Source of the DNA: Undibacterium umbellatum
Lineage (GTDB): Bacteria; Pseudomonadota; Gammaproteobacteria; Burkholderiales; Burkholderiaceae_D
Assembly: GCF_014284125.1 (NCBI RefSeq)
Contig: NZ_JACOFX010000005.1
Span: forward strand, 186,001 to 250,000
DNA length: 64,000 bases
Direction of reading: 5' to 3'
A program made the position numbers and the translations under genes. How positions within the stretch are numbered: position 1 is the first letter of the stretch; every line of letters starts with the position of its first letter. Positions 35,785 through 44,640 of this stretch are shown here, piece by piece. Under the pieces are notes generated by a model. It worked only from the letters and a program-made list of their open reading frames with translations. It was not told the origin of the DNA and did no database searches.

Positions 35785-35805
35785 GCTCAGCATTCCTTGC
35801 TGAGC
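35785..35805 (+). terminator. hairpin after metY
   Basis: GCTCAGCA and TGCTGAGC form a perfect 8-bp stem with a five-base loop, 8 bp after the metY stop. The downstream TTGTAT is only weakly T-rich. Confidence 0.5.
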
Positions 35806-36089
35806 TTGTATCCCCAATGCGGGTGGCACGCAATCACTTGTGTCCACCTGCGATCATTCAAAATGAACCGAGTCTGGCATAGGCTATGGGAGTACCGCCT
35901 ATGCAGATATCTATCCTGGATGCTCACGTGGTTTTGATTATTTTTTGTGTCTCCACGCCGATTCTCTCCACGCACATCATTGCATATGCGAATTCCAGAT
36001 AATTAACTTCAATTTAATTCGTTTTCTGCCTTAGGTAATTTCTGTACATTCAATCTCTGTGACGATAAACATCAATACAGAGAATTTGT
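35806..36089 (+). promoter_or_regulatory. promoter region of the encapsulin sulfur operon
   Basis: No gene is visible. The last 100 bases are A/T-rich, with spaced inverted arms CGAATT (35989) and AATTCG (36016) and a second pair CTCTGT/ACAGAG around the start (36055-36082). A regulator of the sulfur response such as CysB could bind here, but no definite motif could be assigned. Confidence 0.35.
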
Positions 36090-36566
36090 ATGACAGCTTC
36101 CCCATCAAATCAAACCGTAACTGACCATTCCCTGCTTGCTGCGGCTCGCCAGCGAGCCAAAGATGCAGGCTTGCCTTTTGCCGGTAGTGTTTTTCCCATC
36201 GATGCCTGGGCGTTGCTGCAGCAAGGCTTGGCCGTGATTGTCGATGTGCGCACGAACGAAGAGCGCAAGTTCGTCGGTCATTTGCCAGAAAGCCTGCATG
36301 TTGCCTGGGCGACAGGCACGGCCCTTACACGCAATCCCCGCTTTGTCAAAGAACTCGAAGGCAAGCTTAAGGACAATCAGGCCGTGGTCTTGCTGCTTTG
36401 TCGCAGCGGTAAACGCTCGGCACTGGCTGCTGAGGCAGCCAGCAAGGCGGGATTGCCAAATGTCTTCAATATAGAGCAGGGTTTTGAAGGCGATCTGGAT
36501 GAAGCACAACAGCGCGGGCATAGTGGTGGCTGGCGTTTCCACAAACTGCCCTGGGTGCAGGACTAA
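36090..36566 (+). CDS. rhodanese-like protein of the encapsulin sulfur operon
   Basis: This 158-aa single-domain rhodanese has the catalytic Cys in LLLCRSGKRSALAA (about residue 104), with the CRSGxRS loop typical of thiosulfate or persulfide sulfurtransferases. It is the first gene of the rhodanese-epsC-shell-desulfurase operon. In family 2A encapsulin loci rhodanese genes recur, probably moving sulfane sulfur to or from the cysteine desulfurase cargo. Cytoplasmic, no signal peptide. Confidence 0.88.
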   Translation: MTASPSNQTVTDHSLLAAARQRAKDAGLPFAGSVFPIDAWALLQQGLAVIVDVRTNEERKFVGHLPESLHVAWATGTALTRNPRFVKELEGKLKDNQAVVLLLCRSGKRSALAAEAASKAGLPNVFNIEQGFEGDLDEAQQRGHSGGWRFHKLPWVQD

Positions 36567-36604
36567 ACCATAGACAGAATTTGCAAATCATAAGGCAGGC
36601 CATC

Positions 36605-37561
36605 ATGGGACAAGCATTGCAACAGACTAAAGAGATACGCGCTTCTCTGTTCGGTATAGAGCAGGTCGTCAGCGAGCTGGCAGTTGTACGTCACGCATGG
36701 CGGCGTCGCCAGCAAAGATCAGCCGAACCTGGCGGTCGTGAATTGCCATCGCGTGATGCACTGGCAAAAATCCTCAATGATTTGCGCGGGGCTCTATTCC
36801 CCATGCGCCTGGGGCCGCCAGAACTGCGGCAAGAAAGTGAAGATTTCTATGTGGGCCATACGCTCGATACGGTTCTGCATTCGCTGCTGAGCCAGGTCAG
36901 ACTGGAACTCAGTTATGCCTCGCGCTATCACGAAGAAGAAGGTCTGCATATTGATGACCGTGCGCTGACGATAGTGCGTGAATTTTCCCGTGCCTTGCCG
37001 GGCATACGTTCAATGCTGGACAGCGATGTGATTTCGGCCTATCAGGGTGACCCGGCAGCGCGCACCGTCGATGAAGTCTTGCTGTGCTACCCCGGTATAC
37101 TGGCCATGATACATCACCGTATTGCCCATCAACTGTATCAGCTAGGTGTGCCGCTGCTGGCGCGCATCGTTGCCGAGATCGCCCATGGACAGACAGGTAT
37201 AGACATACACCCCGGTGCCAGCATAGGCGCAGGCTTTTTCATTGATCATGGGACTGGTGTGGTGATCGGTGAAACTGCCGTCATCGGCCAGCGTGTGCGT
37301 ATCTATCAGGCTGTCACGCTGGGGGCAAAACGCTTCCCCAGCGATGATGATGGCAAGCTGCAAAAGGGGCTGCCGCGCCACCCCATCGTTGAAGATGATG
37401 TGGTGATCTATGCCGGTGCCACGGTGCTGGGCCGCGTCACCATAGGTCGCGGTGCCATCGTTGGCGGCAATGTCTGGGTCACCAGCGATGTGGCGGCAGG
37501 CAGCCATGTGAGCCAGGCCAGTTTGCGGCACGAACAGCAAAATCCCGTTTCTTTGGTTTGA
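36605..37561 (+). CDS. epsC: serine O-acetyltransferase EpsC
   Basis: EpsC makes O-acetylserine, the acceptor for sulfide in cysteine synthesis. The 318-aa protein has an N-terminal helical domain and a C-terminal left-handed beta-helix with IDIHPGASIGAGFFIDHGTG and VIGETAVIGQRVRIYQAVTLGA repeats in shortened form, the hallmark of the SAT/EpsC acyltransferases. The start at 36605 (ATG) is preferred over an upstream TTG; GGCAGG precedes it. It lies 38 bp after the rhodanese stop. Confidence 0.92.
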   Translation: MGQALQQTKEIRASLFGIEQVVSELAVVRHAWRRRQQRSAEPGGRELPSRDALAKILNDLRGALFPMRLGPPELRQESEDFYVGHTLDTVLHSLLSQVRLELSYASRYHEEEGLHIDDRALTIVREFSRALPGIRSMLDSDVISAYQGDPAARTVDEVLLCYPGILAMIHHRIAHQLYQLGVPLLARIVAEIAHGQTGIDIHPGASIGAGFFIDHGTGVVIGETAVIGQRVRIYQAVTLGAKRFPSDDDGKLQKGLPRHPIVEDDVVIYAGATVLGRVTIGRGAIVGGNVWVTSDVAAGSHVSQASLRHEQQNPVSLV

Positions 37562-37663
37562 ATAAGTGAGCTTCAAATGAACAGCCGTGAGCTACATAAC
37601 ACGGCTGCTTATCCCCGCACGCCTGTTCATTTTTTTATGCACTGACTTTTATGGAGTGAAGCA

Positions 37664-38605
37664 ATGACTGATGTAAGTAGTGAAGCAACTGCAGGTAATT
37701 TCGCCCTGAGCGATAACGCCGCCAGACAGCTAGCGAATGCCACCAAGACCGTCCCACAGTTATCCACCATCTCGCCACGCTGGCTGGTACATCTGCTGCA
37801 ATGGTTGCCTGTCGAGGCAGGTATATACCGCCTCAACAAAGTAAAGAATCCCAAGGATGTGCGCGTAGCATGTTCGCAGCGTGATGAATCTGAATTGCCG
37901 CAAACCTTTGTCGATTACGACGAACAGCCACGCGAATATTTCCTCAATGCCGTAGCCACTGTGCTGGACGTGCACACGCGTATCTCTGATCTCTACAGCA
38001 GCCCGCATGACCAGATCAAGGAGCAATTACGCCTGACGGTAGAAACCATCAAGGAACGCCAGGAAAGCGAACTCATCAATAATCCTGACTACGGTCTGCT
38101 GGCAAATGTGCATGACGATCAACGCATCTCTACCCTGACAGGTGCACCTACACCGGATGATCTCGATGATTTGCTGACCAAGGTCTGGAAAGAGCCAGGT
38201 TTCTTCCTTGCACACCCATTGGCGATTGCCGCTTTTGGCCGTGAATGCACACGCCGTGGCGTGCCGCCACCAACAGTCAGCCTGTTCGGTTCGCAATTTC
38301 TGACATGGCGCGGTGTACCACTGGTACCGTCTGACAAATTGCCTATCGAAGATGGCAAGACAAAAATCATCCTGTTGCGCGTGGGTGAAAAACGTCAGGG
38401 TGTAGTTGGCTTGTTCCAGCCTGGTCTGGCGGGTGAACAAAGCCCTGGTTTGTCCGTGCGCTTCATGGGCATCAGCCGCAATGCGATTGCCTCTTACCTC
38501 ATCTCCCTGTACTGCTCGCTGGCGGTGCTGACAGATGATGCAGTGGCTGTTCTCGATGACGTAGAGATAGGTAAATATCATGACTATCCTGACACCTACA
38601 AATAA
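37664..38605 (+). CDS. family 2A encapsulin shell protein (SrpI type)
   Basis: This 313-aa protein matches the family 2A encapsulin shell (SrpI, formerly major membrane protein I), an HK97-fold capsid-like protein forming 60-mer nanocompartments. Recognisable segments are SPRWLVHLLQWLPVEAGIYRLNKV in shortened form, the E-loop/spine helix region HTRISDLYSSPHDQIKEQLR, and the conserved FLAHPLAIAAFGRECTRRGVP and GVVGLFQPGL. The gene order rhodanese-epsC-shell-cysteine desulfurase is exactly that of known family 2A loci. The stop overlaps the cargo gene start by 26 bp. Confidence 0.93.
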   Translation: MTDVSSEATAGNFALSDNAARQLANATKTVPQLSTISPRWLVHLLQWLPVEAGIYRLNKVKNPKDVRVACSQRDESELPQTFVDYDEQPREYFLNAVATVLDVHTRISDLYSSPHDQIKEQLRLTVETIKERQESELINNPDYGLLANVHDDQRISTLTGAPTPDDLDDLLTKVWKEPGFFLAHPLAIAAFGRECTRRGVPPPTVSLFGSQFLTWRGVPLVPSDKLPIEDGKTKIILLRVGEKRQGVVGLFQPGLAGEQSPGLSVRFMGISRNAIASYLISLYCSLAVLTDDAVAVLDDVEIGKYHDYPDTYK

Positions 38606-40394
38606 TACTGGCGCGGCAAATTCGGGTTTGCCAGATGAAGCCGCACTGAACCGCATGGCATCAGAATTTTTTGCCCTCGTGCCAGGTGCGGCGCAAGCGG
38701 CTACGCAATTCTTGCCGAGCTTTAGCCAGGGCAATACACCCGAAGCGCCACCGTCGGCGCGCACACTTGTGCACGATAGCAGTTCGGCACAAAGCAAGCC
38801 TTCTGTCCCTGCCAGTGGCGTGCCACAAAATGCTGGTAGCAGCATTGCACCATCACGCCCGCAAGCGGGTGGTGCCAGTTCCAGCACGCCCTATTATTTT
38901 GTCGGGCAAGAGCATGGCTATCCCATTGCTGACAATAGTCTGGACAGCCTGGCGGCACAGGGAACAGGAAAGCAATCCGGGGCCAGTGCTTTCAACGTAC
39001 CGGGGCAAGAGCAATTGCAACGCATACTGGGCGAGCTATATCCAGCTACGTCGGCCACGTCTGCACCTGCACAACAAGCCGGTGGCAGTGCTACACAGCC
39101 AGCTTATTATTTCCAGCAAGGCGAGCAAGACTATTGGGATCAGGCACCTCGAGCCGCTAATCCATCCTTGGCAGCACCTTTTGACATCAATGCCGTGCGC
39201 AGGGATTTTCCTATCCTGGCCGAACGTGTCGATGGCAAGCAACTGGTGTGGTTTGATAATGCTGCTACCACGCACAAGCCAAAGTCGGTGATAGACCGCA
39301 TCAGTTATTTCTATGAGCATGAGAATTCAAATATACACAGAGCGGCACATGAACTGGCCGCACGTGCCAGCGATGCTTATGAATCGGCACGTAAAAAGCT
39401 AGCCAAGTTTCTTGGTGCTGCCAGCGAACAGGAAATCATCTTCGTTCGTGGTGCGACGGAAGGTATCAACCTGGTAGCGCAAACCTTTGGCAAGAAGTTC
39501 ATCGGTGCGGGTGATGAGATCATCGTTTCCCATCTTGAACACCATGCCAATATCGTGCCCTGGCAACAACTGGCGGTGGAGAAGGGCGCTGTCATACGTG
39601 TGATTCCTGTGGACGACAGTGGCCAGGTCTTGCTCGACGAGTACCGCAAGCTCTTGAACAGCAAAACCCGTCTGGTGGCGGTAACGCAAGTGTCAAATGC
39701 CCTGGGTACAATCGCCCCTGTGCATGAAATCACAGCCCTGGCGCATGCTGTTGGTGCCCGCGTGTTGATAGACGGGGCGCAAGCCGTGTCACATCTGCGT
39801 GTGAATGTGCAGGCGCTGGATGCTGACTTCTATGTTTTCTCAGGGCACAAGGTATTCGGCCCGACTGGCATAGGCGTCGTGTATGGCAAGAAGGCCTTGC
39901 TGGAACAATTGCCGCCATGGCAGGGCGGTGGCAATATGATTGCGGATGTGACTTTCGAGCACACCCGTTATCAGCCAGCACCAGCACGCTTTGAAGCAGG
40001 TACTGGCAATATTGCCGATGCAGTTGGCCTGGGCGCTGCGATTGATTATGTCGAACGCATAGGTTTGGAAAATATCGCCCTTTACGAACATGCCTTGCTG
40101 GAATATGCAACGCATGGGCTGAAGAGCATACCAGGAGTGCGCCTGATTGGTACGGCACATGAAAAGGCCAGCGTTGCATCCTTTGTGCTGGCCCGTTATG
40201 AGACTGCAGAAGTCGGCAAGGCGCTTAATGATGAAGGGATAGCGGTACGATCCGGCCATCATTGTGCGCAACCCATTTTGCGTCGTTTCGGCGTAGAAGC
40301 AACGGTGCGGCCTTCGTTTGCTTTCTATAATACTTGCGAAGAGATAGACCGTTTTCTGGCTGTAGTACGCAGGCTTGCAAATAATCGTAAGTGA
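38580..40394 (+). CDS. encapsulin cargo cysteine desulfurase (SufS-like) with long disordered N-terminus
   Basis: This 604-aa protein has a SufS-type cysteine desulfurase from about residue 200 on: DNAATTHKP, the PLP-Lys in FSGHKVFGPTG, and the active Cys in RSGHHCAQP. The first 200 residues are Ala/Ser/Gln/Pro-rich and disordered, as in encapsulin cargo-loading extensions. They contain two copies of a tyrosine-rich motif: PYYFVGQEHGY at 104-114 and AYYFQQGEQDY at 175-185, likely the shell-binding peptides. The enzyme releases persulfide sulfur from cysteine inside the shell; related systems are linked to sulfur storage. The start overlaps the shell gene. Confidence 0.93.
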   Translation: MTILTPTNNTGAANSGLPDEAALNRMASEFFALVPGAAQAATQFLPSFSQGNTPEAPPSARTLVHDSSSAQSKPSVPASGVPQNAGSSIAPSRPQAGGASSSTPYYFVGQEHGYPIADNSLDSLAAQGTGKQSGASAFNVPGQEQLQRILGELYPATSATSAPAQQAGGSATQPAYYFQQGEQDYWDQAPRAANPSLAAPFDINAVRRDFPILAERVDGKQLVWFDNAATTHKPKSVIDRISYFYEHENSNIHRAAHELAARASDAYESARKKLAKFLGAASEQEIIFVRGATEGINLVAQTFGKKFIGAGDEIIVSHLEHHANIVPWQQLAVEKGAVIRVIPVDDSGQVLLDEYRKLLNSKTRLVAVTQVSNALGTIAPVHEITALAHAVGARVLIDGAQAVSHLRVNVQALDADFYVFSGHKVFGPTGIGVVYGKKALLEQLPPWQGGGNMIADVTFEHTRYQPAPARFEAGTGNIADAVGLGAAIDYVERIGLENIALYEHALLEYATHGLKSIPGVRLIGTAHEKASVASFVLARYETAEVGKALNDEGIAVRSGHHCAQPILRRFGVEATVRPSFAFYNTCEEIDRFLAVVRRLANNRK

Positions 40395-40429
40395 AGTGAT
40401 AAAGTGAATTAAATTGTTTTAACGCATCA

Positions 40430-40466
40430 CCTGCCCCTTAGCAATGAGGGGCAGGTTTCTTTATTT
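40430..40466. terminator. rho-independent terminator after the encapsulin operon
   Basis: CCTGCCCCT pairs with AGGGGCAGG across an eight-base loop, followed by TTTCTTTATTT. It lies between convergent operons and probably serves both. Confidence 0.88.
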
Positions 40467-41042
40467 CTGCACCGCCTTCAAAACAAAATCACTGGTATCA
40501 CGCAGCACGGCCTTGGATTTGGCTGGGCTATCCGTCATGCGCGATAACAGCAGCCCACCTATCAGTGAGGACAAGACGCCGTGTGCAGTGCCTGCATCGT
40601 CCTTTGCTCCTGATCTGCGCAATTGTTTGTTGATCAGTGCCAGCAATTCATCTACCCCTTGCGCCATCACTTCCTTACTGGCGGCCTCGTCGCGCGCAGC
40701 TTCTGCTCCCAGTGCGGCAATCGCACAGCCCTGGCCTGGATGGTCGCTATGTGCCCGGCTCAGATAGGCGTGTACCAGGCTGGCGATGGCTTCCTCATTG
40801 CTGGCTAGTTCAGCCTTGCGCGCCAATTCCATGCGAGTGGTTTCCAGGGCGGTGGCACAGGCTTCAGCGATCAATGCCTCCTTGGATTCAAAGTGCTTAT
40901 AAAAACCGCCGTGTGTGAGGCCAGCTTCTTTCATCAGGTCTGCCACGCCTATGCCATTCATGCCATGCTCTCGATAGAGGCGCGCCGCAGTTTCTATGAT
41001 GCGTACCCTGGTTTGCGCAGTTTGTTCGCGTGTAGTTCTCAT
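40461..41042 (-). CDS. TetR/AcrR-family repressor
   Basis: This 193-aa regulator has the TetR N-terminal helix-turn-helix (RVRIIETAARLYREHGMNG, then VADLMKEAGLTHGGFYKHFESK, shown by key positions) and a helical ligand domain with the GCAIAALGAE segment of the TetR_C/YbiH group. The start shares an intergenic region of 133 bp with the divergent alpha/beta hydrolase gene, so that hydrolase is the likely target. Confidence 0.9.
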   Translation of the reverse strand: MRTTREQTAQTRVRIIETAARLYREHGMNGIGVADLMKEAGLTHGGFYKHFESKEALIAEACATALETTRMELARKAELASNEEAIASLVHAYLSRAHSDHPGQGCAIAALGAEAARDEAASKEVMAQGVDELLALINKQLRRSGAKDDAGTAHGVLSSLIGGLLLSRMTDSPAKSKAVLRDTSDFVLKAVQK

Positions 41043-41175
41043 TTTGACTATTCCTCATTGGAAAGCAGGACGTTTGCATTCCAATACATGTTGATCAGTG
41101 TTTGACACAAGCTTGTATTTTAGATGATAATCGACATCTTTAAGATTGCAATCATCATCTAATTTGGAGGGTAAT

Positions 41176-41997
41176 ATGAATAGACAAGACAAAGAAGCAA
41201 TTAACCCCATCATGGACATGATCTTGCAGGCATTTACCAGACCGCAAAAACAGGCAGAAACCGAAGATGACAGAAAGGCGTTGGCACAGGCCAGACCAAT
41301 CAGCATTCCTTATGCTGGTCAGGAACTGCTTGCCTGGAGTTGGGGACAAGGACCGCAAGTCCTGCTCCTGCATGGATGGGAGAGCCGTGCCAGTCACATG
41401 GCGAGTTTTGTCGCCCCCTTGCTGCAAGCTGGCTTTAGCGTGACTGCTCTGGATGCACCTGCACATGGCGCATCGCAAGGAGAAAGCACCAATGTGCTGG
41501 CCTATGGTAAGGCCGTGGTCGCAGTGGCTCAGCATTTGGGAGCACTCACAGCCACTATCGCCCATTCTGTAGGTTCAGCCGCCAGCCTGTATGCTTTTGC
41601 CCAAGGTGTGCAAGTTCAAGCTAGTGTTCATCTGTGTGGCCCGGCTTCATTGACACGCGTGCTTCAGCAAGCTGCCAGGCTTGGTGGGCTGGATGAAACT
41701 GAAAGGAGGGAGTTGGAACAGATGCTGGTGACAAGCATAGGTGCGCCACTGGAAACCATGGATCTGGACCAATTACAGCATGGTATGCGTCATCCTGCCC
41801 TGATCATGCATGACCCTGAAGACAAGGAAATGCCGTATGCCGAAAGCCAGGCGCTGGCCGCTGCATGGCCGCAAGCAAAGCTAATAGCAAGTGCGGGAAC
41901 TGGCCACAGGCGCATCTTGCGTACGCCGGATGCCATTCATGCTGCAGTCAGTTTCATTGTTGAGAGCAGCGCGATAGTTCGCCAGTTGCATTGCTAA
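41176..41997 (+). CDS. alpha/beta hydrolase
   Basis: This 273-aa alpha/beta-fold hydrolase has the oxyanion-hole segment LLLHGWESRASHM (about residue 66) and the nucleophile elbow AHSVGSAAS, where the usual G-x-S-x-G is H-S-V-G-S; the Ser is the expected nucleophile. A late Asp (HDPEDKEMPY) and His (GTGHRRILR) complete the triad. The ATG at 41176 was chosen over an earlier frame start because GGAGG precedes it. It is divergent from the TetR gene and probably its target. Confidence 0.82.
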   Translation: MNRQDKEAINPIMDMILQAFTRPQKQAETEDDRKALAQARPISIPYAGQELLAWSWGQGPQVLLLHGWESRASHMASFVAPLLQAGFSVTALDAPAHGASQGESTNVLAYGKAVVAVAQHLGALTATIAHSVGSAASLYAFAQGVQVQASVHLCGPASLTRVLQQAARLGGLDETERRELEQMLVTSIGAPLETMDLDQLQHGMRHPALIMHDPEDKEMPYAESQALAAAWPQAKLIASAGTGHRRILRTPDAIHAAVSFIVESSAIVRQLHC

Positions 41998-42053
41998 TCA
42001 AGAGTAGCTGTGTTTCAATCACAAGCTGATCATCAGTTGCGTTGACATGCGAA

Positions 42054-42992
42054 ATGAGAATGTCATTACCACTTGCCAAACTGGCTTTTCTTGACCAGCT
42101 AAGAGGCTTTGTTGCTGTTGGCCGCCATATGAGTATCACGCTGGCGGCGGAAGAACTATGTCTGAGCCAGTCGGCAGTTAGCCGCCAGGTCCAGGCATTG
42201 GAACAGCAACTAGGTATCAGCTTGCTGGTGCGTGGCTATCGCAGCATTGCTTTCACTGCAGAAGGTGAACGCCTGTTCCGCAGTGCCGACGCCGCCTTGC
42301 AGCAGTTGCAGGATGTCGCGGGTGACATAGTGGCGCAGTCGTTAGCCCGGCCTGTAGGGCCAGTAACGATCAGCGCCAGCATAGGTCTGACTGGCTTGTG
42401 GCTCTTACCCAGATTGAATGCCTTTCAAAAATTGCACCCGTCTGTCGATGTGCGCATTTCAGCCAATAACAAAATAATCGATCCGAGCAAAGACAGCATC
42501 GACCTGGCAATACGCTATACCAACGCCAAATCCGTACCTGCGGATGCCATACGCCTGTTTGGTGAAACGATAGTTCCGGTGGCTCATCCTTCGCTGGGCT
42601 TGAAGTTCAAGAAGAACGGCAAGCTTGCATTGCAATGGCCGTTGCTGGAATTTGAAGAAGCGAAAAAAGACTGGCTATCGTGGCACGATTGGTTAAGCAA
42701 AGAAGAATTGCAGGCAGCCAGGGCGCGAGGTATCCTGCATTTCAATCAGTACGATCAATTGATACAGGCAGCAGTCGCTGGACAGGGCATAGCGCTGGGG
42801 CGGCTGGAATTGATACAGGACTTCATTGCCGACGGCAGGCTGATGACATTAGCACCCGGCAAGAGTCAGGGCGCACATGGCTTTGCATACTGGCTGCTAG
42901 TAGCGGATGCTGGGCCCAGCGTGGACGCATTGCAAGTCAAGGACTGGTTGCTTAGCGAAGCGAGTAAAACAAAAACTCAGGCATCTGGATAA
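42054..42992 (+). CDS. LysR-family transcriptional regulator (GcvA-like)
   Basis: This protein of about 312 aa has the LysR winged helix (LRGFVAVGRHMSITLAAEEL, then CLSQSAVSRQVQALEQQLG) and a substrate-binding domain typical of the GcvA/AmpR group. The start is uncertain: ATGs at 42054 and 42060 are both possible and neither has a strong ribosome site. The 3' end overlaps the convergent isomerase gene by 16 bp. Confidence 0.88.
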   Translation: MRMSLPLAKLAFLDQLRGFVAVGRHMSITLAAEELCLSQSAVSRQVQALEQQLGISLLVRGYRSIAFTAEGERLFRSADAALQQLQDVAGDIVAQSLARPVGPVTISASIGLTGLWLLPRLNAFQKLHPSVDVRISANNKIIDPSKDSIDLAIRYTNAKSVPADAIRLFGETIVPVAHPSLGLKFKKNGKLALQWPLLEFEEAKKDWLSWHDWLSKEELQAARARGILHFNQYDQLIQAAVAGQGIALGRLELIQDFIADGRLMTLAPGKSQGAHGFAYWLLVADAGPSVDALQVKDWLLSEASKTKTQASG

Positions 42993-43609
42993 AGCAGCAA
43001 TTCATGGCAGTAAGCCAGCGCATCGTCGAGTCTGTCATTCCCCCAGAACATGTGCTCTCCAACAAAGAAAGTCGGCGCGCCAAATATACCCTTGCTCATG
43101 GCCAGTTCGGTTTGCCTTCGCAGCTTCAGTTTGTTTTCTTCGCTTAAGGCTTGCTCAATTATGTCGGCAGCAGCCAATCCCATGTCATTTAACACCGCAG
43201 TCACAACTTCTTTGTTATCGATATCGCGGTCATAGGAAAAATTCATTTGCATCATACGGCGGCAATATTCTGCCATCCAGCTTTGTTCTGCAGCCAACAC
43301 GGCTACTCGTAAAGGCAAGATAGCAGAGCGCGGGAAATTGCCTGGTTTTTTCCAGGGCAGGCCATACTTGCGGCATTGCCTTTCCATATCCAGCCAGACA
43401 TAATCACCCTTGGCTTTTTGCAAAACAAAGGGTGAAGTGTTCCAGCCAAAAGCCTGGAATATCGGGCCAAGCAAGAATGGCTGCCAGCGTATCCTGACGC
43501 CAGCTCTAGCCGCATCCTGCTCTATGCGCATGACACTCAGGTAACTGTAATTGCTGCCAAACTCAAACCAGAAATCAATGACAGGCATGGTGGTGATAGG
43601 CGTATCCAT
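42977..43609 (-). CDS. 2-hydroxychromene-2-carboxylate isomerase-like (DsbA/kappa-GST fold)
   Basis: This protein of 210 aa matches the HCCA isomerase/DsbA-like family (DFWFEFGSNYSYLS at the start, with Ser in place of the redox Cys; GIFGAPTFFVGEHMFWGNDRL near the end in shortened form). These enzymes use glutathione to isomerise or conjugate aromatic intermediates. The start at 43609 has AGGAG 6 bp upstream; an ATG three bases earlier is also possible. It follows the CmcJ-type gene by about 13 bp, so the two are co-transcribed. Confidence 0.85.
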   Translation of the reverse strand: MDTPITTMPVIDFWFEFGSNYSYLSVMRIEQDAARAGVRIRWQPFLLGPIFQAFGWNTSPFVLQKAKGDYVWLDMERQCRKYGLPWKKPGNFPRSAILPLRVAVLAAEQSWMAEYCRRMMQMNFSYDRDIDNKEVVTAVLNDMGLAAADIIEQALSEENKLKLRRQTELAMSKGIFGAPTFFVGEHMFWGNDRLDDALAYCHELLLYPDA

Positions 43610-43622
43610 CATGATCTCCTTT

Positions 43623-44504
43623 CTAAAAAACCACCAGGCAGCGCAACTCTATGCTTTCTCTTGGCGGAGCATCAGTTGGTGCATGTGGATGATCAAATGC
43701 TGCATGTGGTGTAAAGCGCGAGACACCGCTGAACTGGCTGTCATATTGTTTAAAAATCAGCGCTTCATTTGGCTGCATTTCAGAAAAGTAAGACCAGCGA
43801 TGTCTGGGCGAAAATCTGGACAGATAAATTTCACCGGTGCGGTTAGGATACTTGACATCGCAAGCCAGCAAATGCGATTGCCGGACAGTACGCGCATCAC
43901 AAACCGCCAGCGGCGTATCCAGCACGGTATGATGGGTAGGACGCCAGATATTGATGATGCAATAGCGCCGTATCTGTGCCATTATTTCCAAATCCCTGAC
44001 GACTAGCGCCAGGCGTTTCTGTCCTGATTGCTCGGTATAGTCATTATGTATGCGGCCATTAGCCGCCGCCAAACCATTCTCTGCACGTTTGCCGAAGGAT
44101 AAAGAGCTTGTCCTGGGTTCACGTCGCCTGACCAGGTGATCAAAGACATAAGCCTGACTGCCACCCGTGACAGCCAGTGCCAGTTCACGCGCTTCCTGAT
44201 AATAGTCAGACCTGACTTCTTCATGATCCAGGAAATTCTTGACAGACGTAGGCGCATCCCATAACTCAAAACCCTCACGCTCAAGCTGAGGTTCCTGTTC
44301 TGCCTGACGGGCATCATGTATCGCAACTTCACGCACATCGTAAGTGGCGTTCTCCCAGGGGATGCCAGCAGGAGGTTCAAAGGTATAACTCACGGGTCTC
44401 CGTTCGCCAGGCAGAACATAGCTCATGGGAGCCAGCACATAGCTGCTGCCTTGCATTGAAATTGGCACTGAAAAATCGCGTTGACTCTCAGTAAGGACAT
44501 CCAT
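43623..44504 (-). CDS. CmcJ/NvfI-family oxidoreductase
   Basis: This 293-aa protein matches the CmcJ/AsaB-type family of Fe/2-oxoglutarate-like hydroxylases/desaturases, mainly known from fungal and actinobacterial secondary metabolism. Conserved segments are YDVREVAIHDARQ, HNDYTEQSG (a His-x-Asp iron-binding candidate), YCIINIWRP, and SRFTPHAAFDHP with the second His near the C-terminus. Its presence in a betaproteobacterium beside an HCCA isomerase is unusual. The substrate is not known. Confidence 0.78.
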   Translation of the reverse strand: MDVLTESQRDFSVPISMQGSSYVLAPMSYVLPGERRPVSYTFEPPAGIPWENATYDVREVAIHDARQAEQEPQLEREGFELWDAPTSVKNFLDHEEVRSDYYQEARELALAVTGGSQAYVFDHLVRRREPRTSSLSFGKRAENGLAAANGRIHNDYTEQSGQKRLALVVRDLEIMAQIRRYCIINIWRPTHHTVLDTPLAVCDARTVRQSHLLACDVKYPNRTGEIYLSRFSPRHRWSYFSEMQPNEALIFKQYDSQFSGVSRFTPHAAFDHPHAPTDAPPRESIELRCLVVF

Positions 44505-44640
44505 ATAGCCTCCGGCCCAAATGCGACGAAACCGGGCTTCCGGTTGGTAAGTTTAGGGTGTTCGTCTATGGCTATTTAAACGGATGCGAGGCTAGTATTC
44601 AAACGACATTTTTGCGCAATTCGAATGCGTGGGTAGCATG

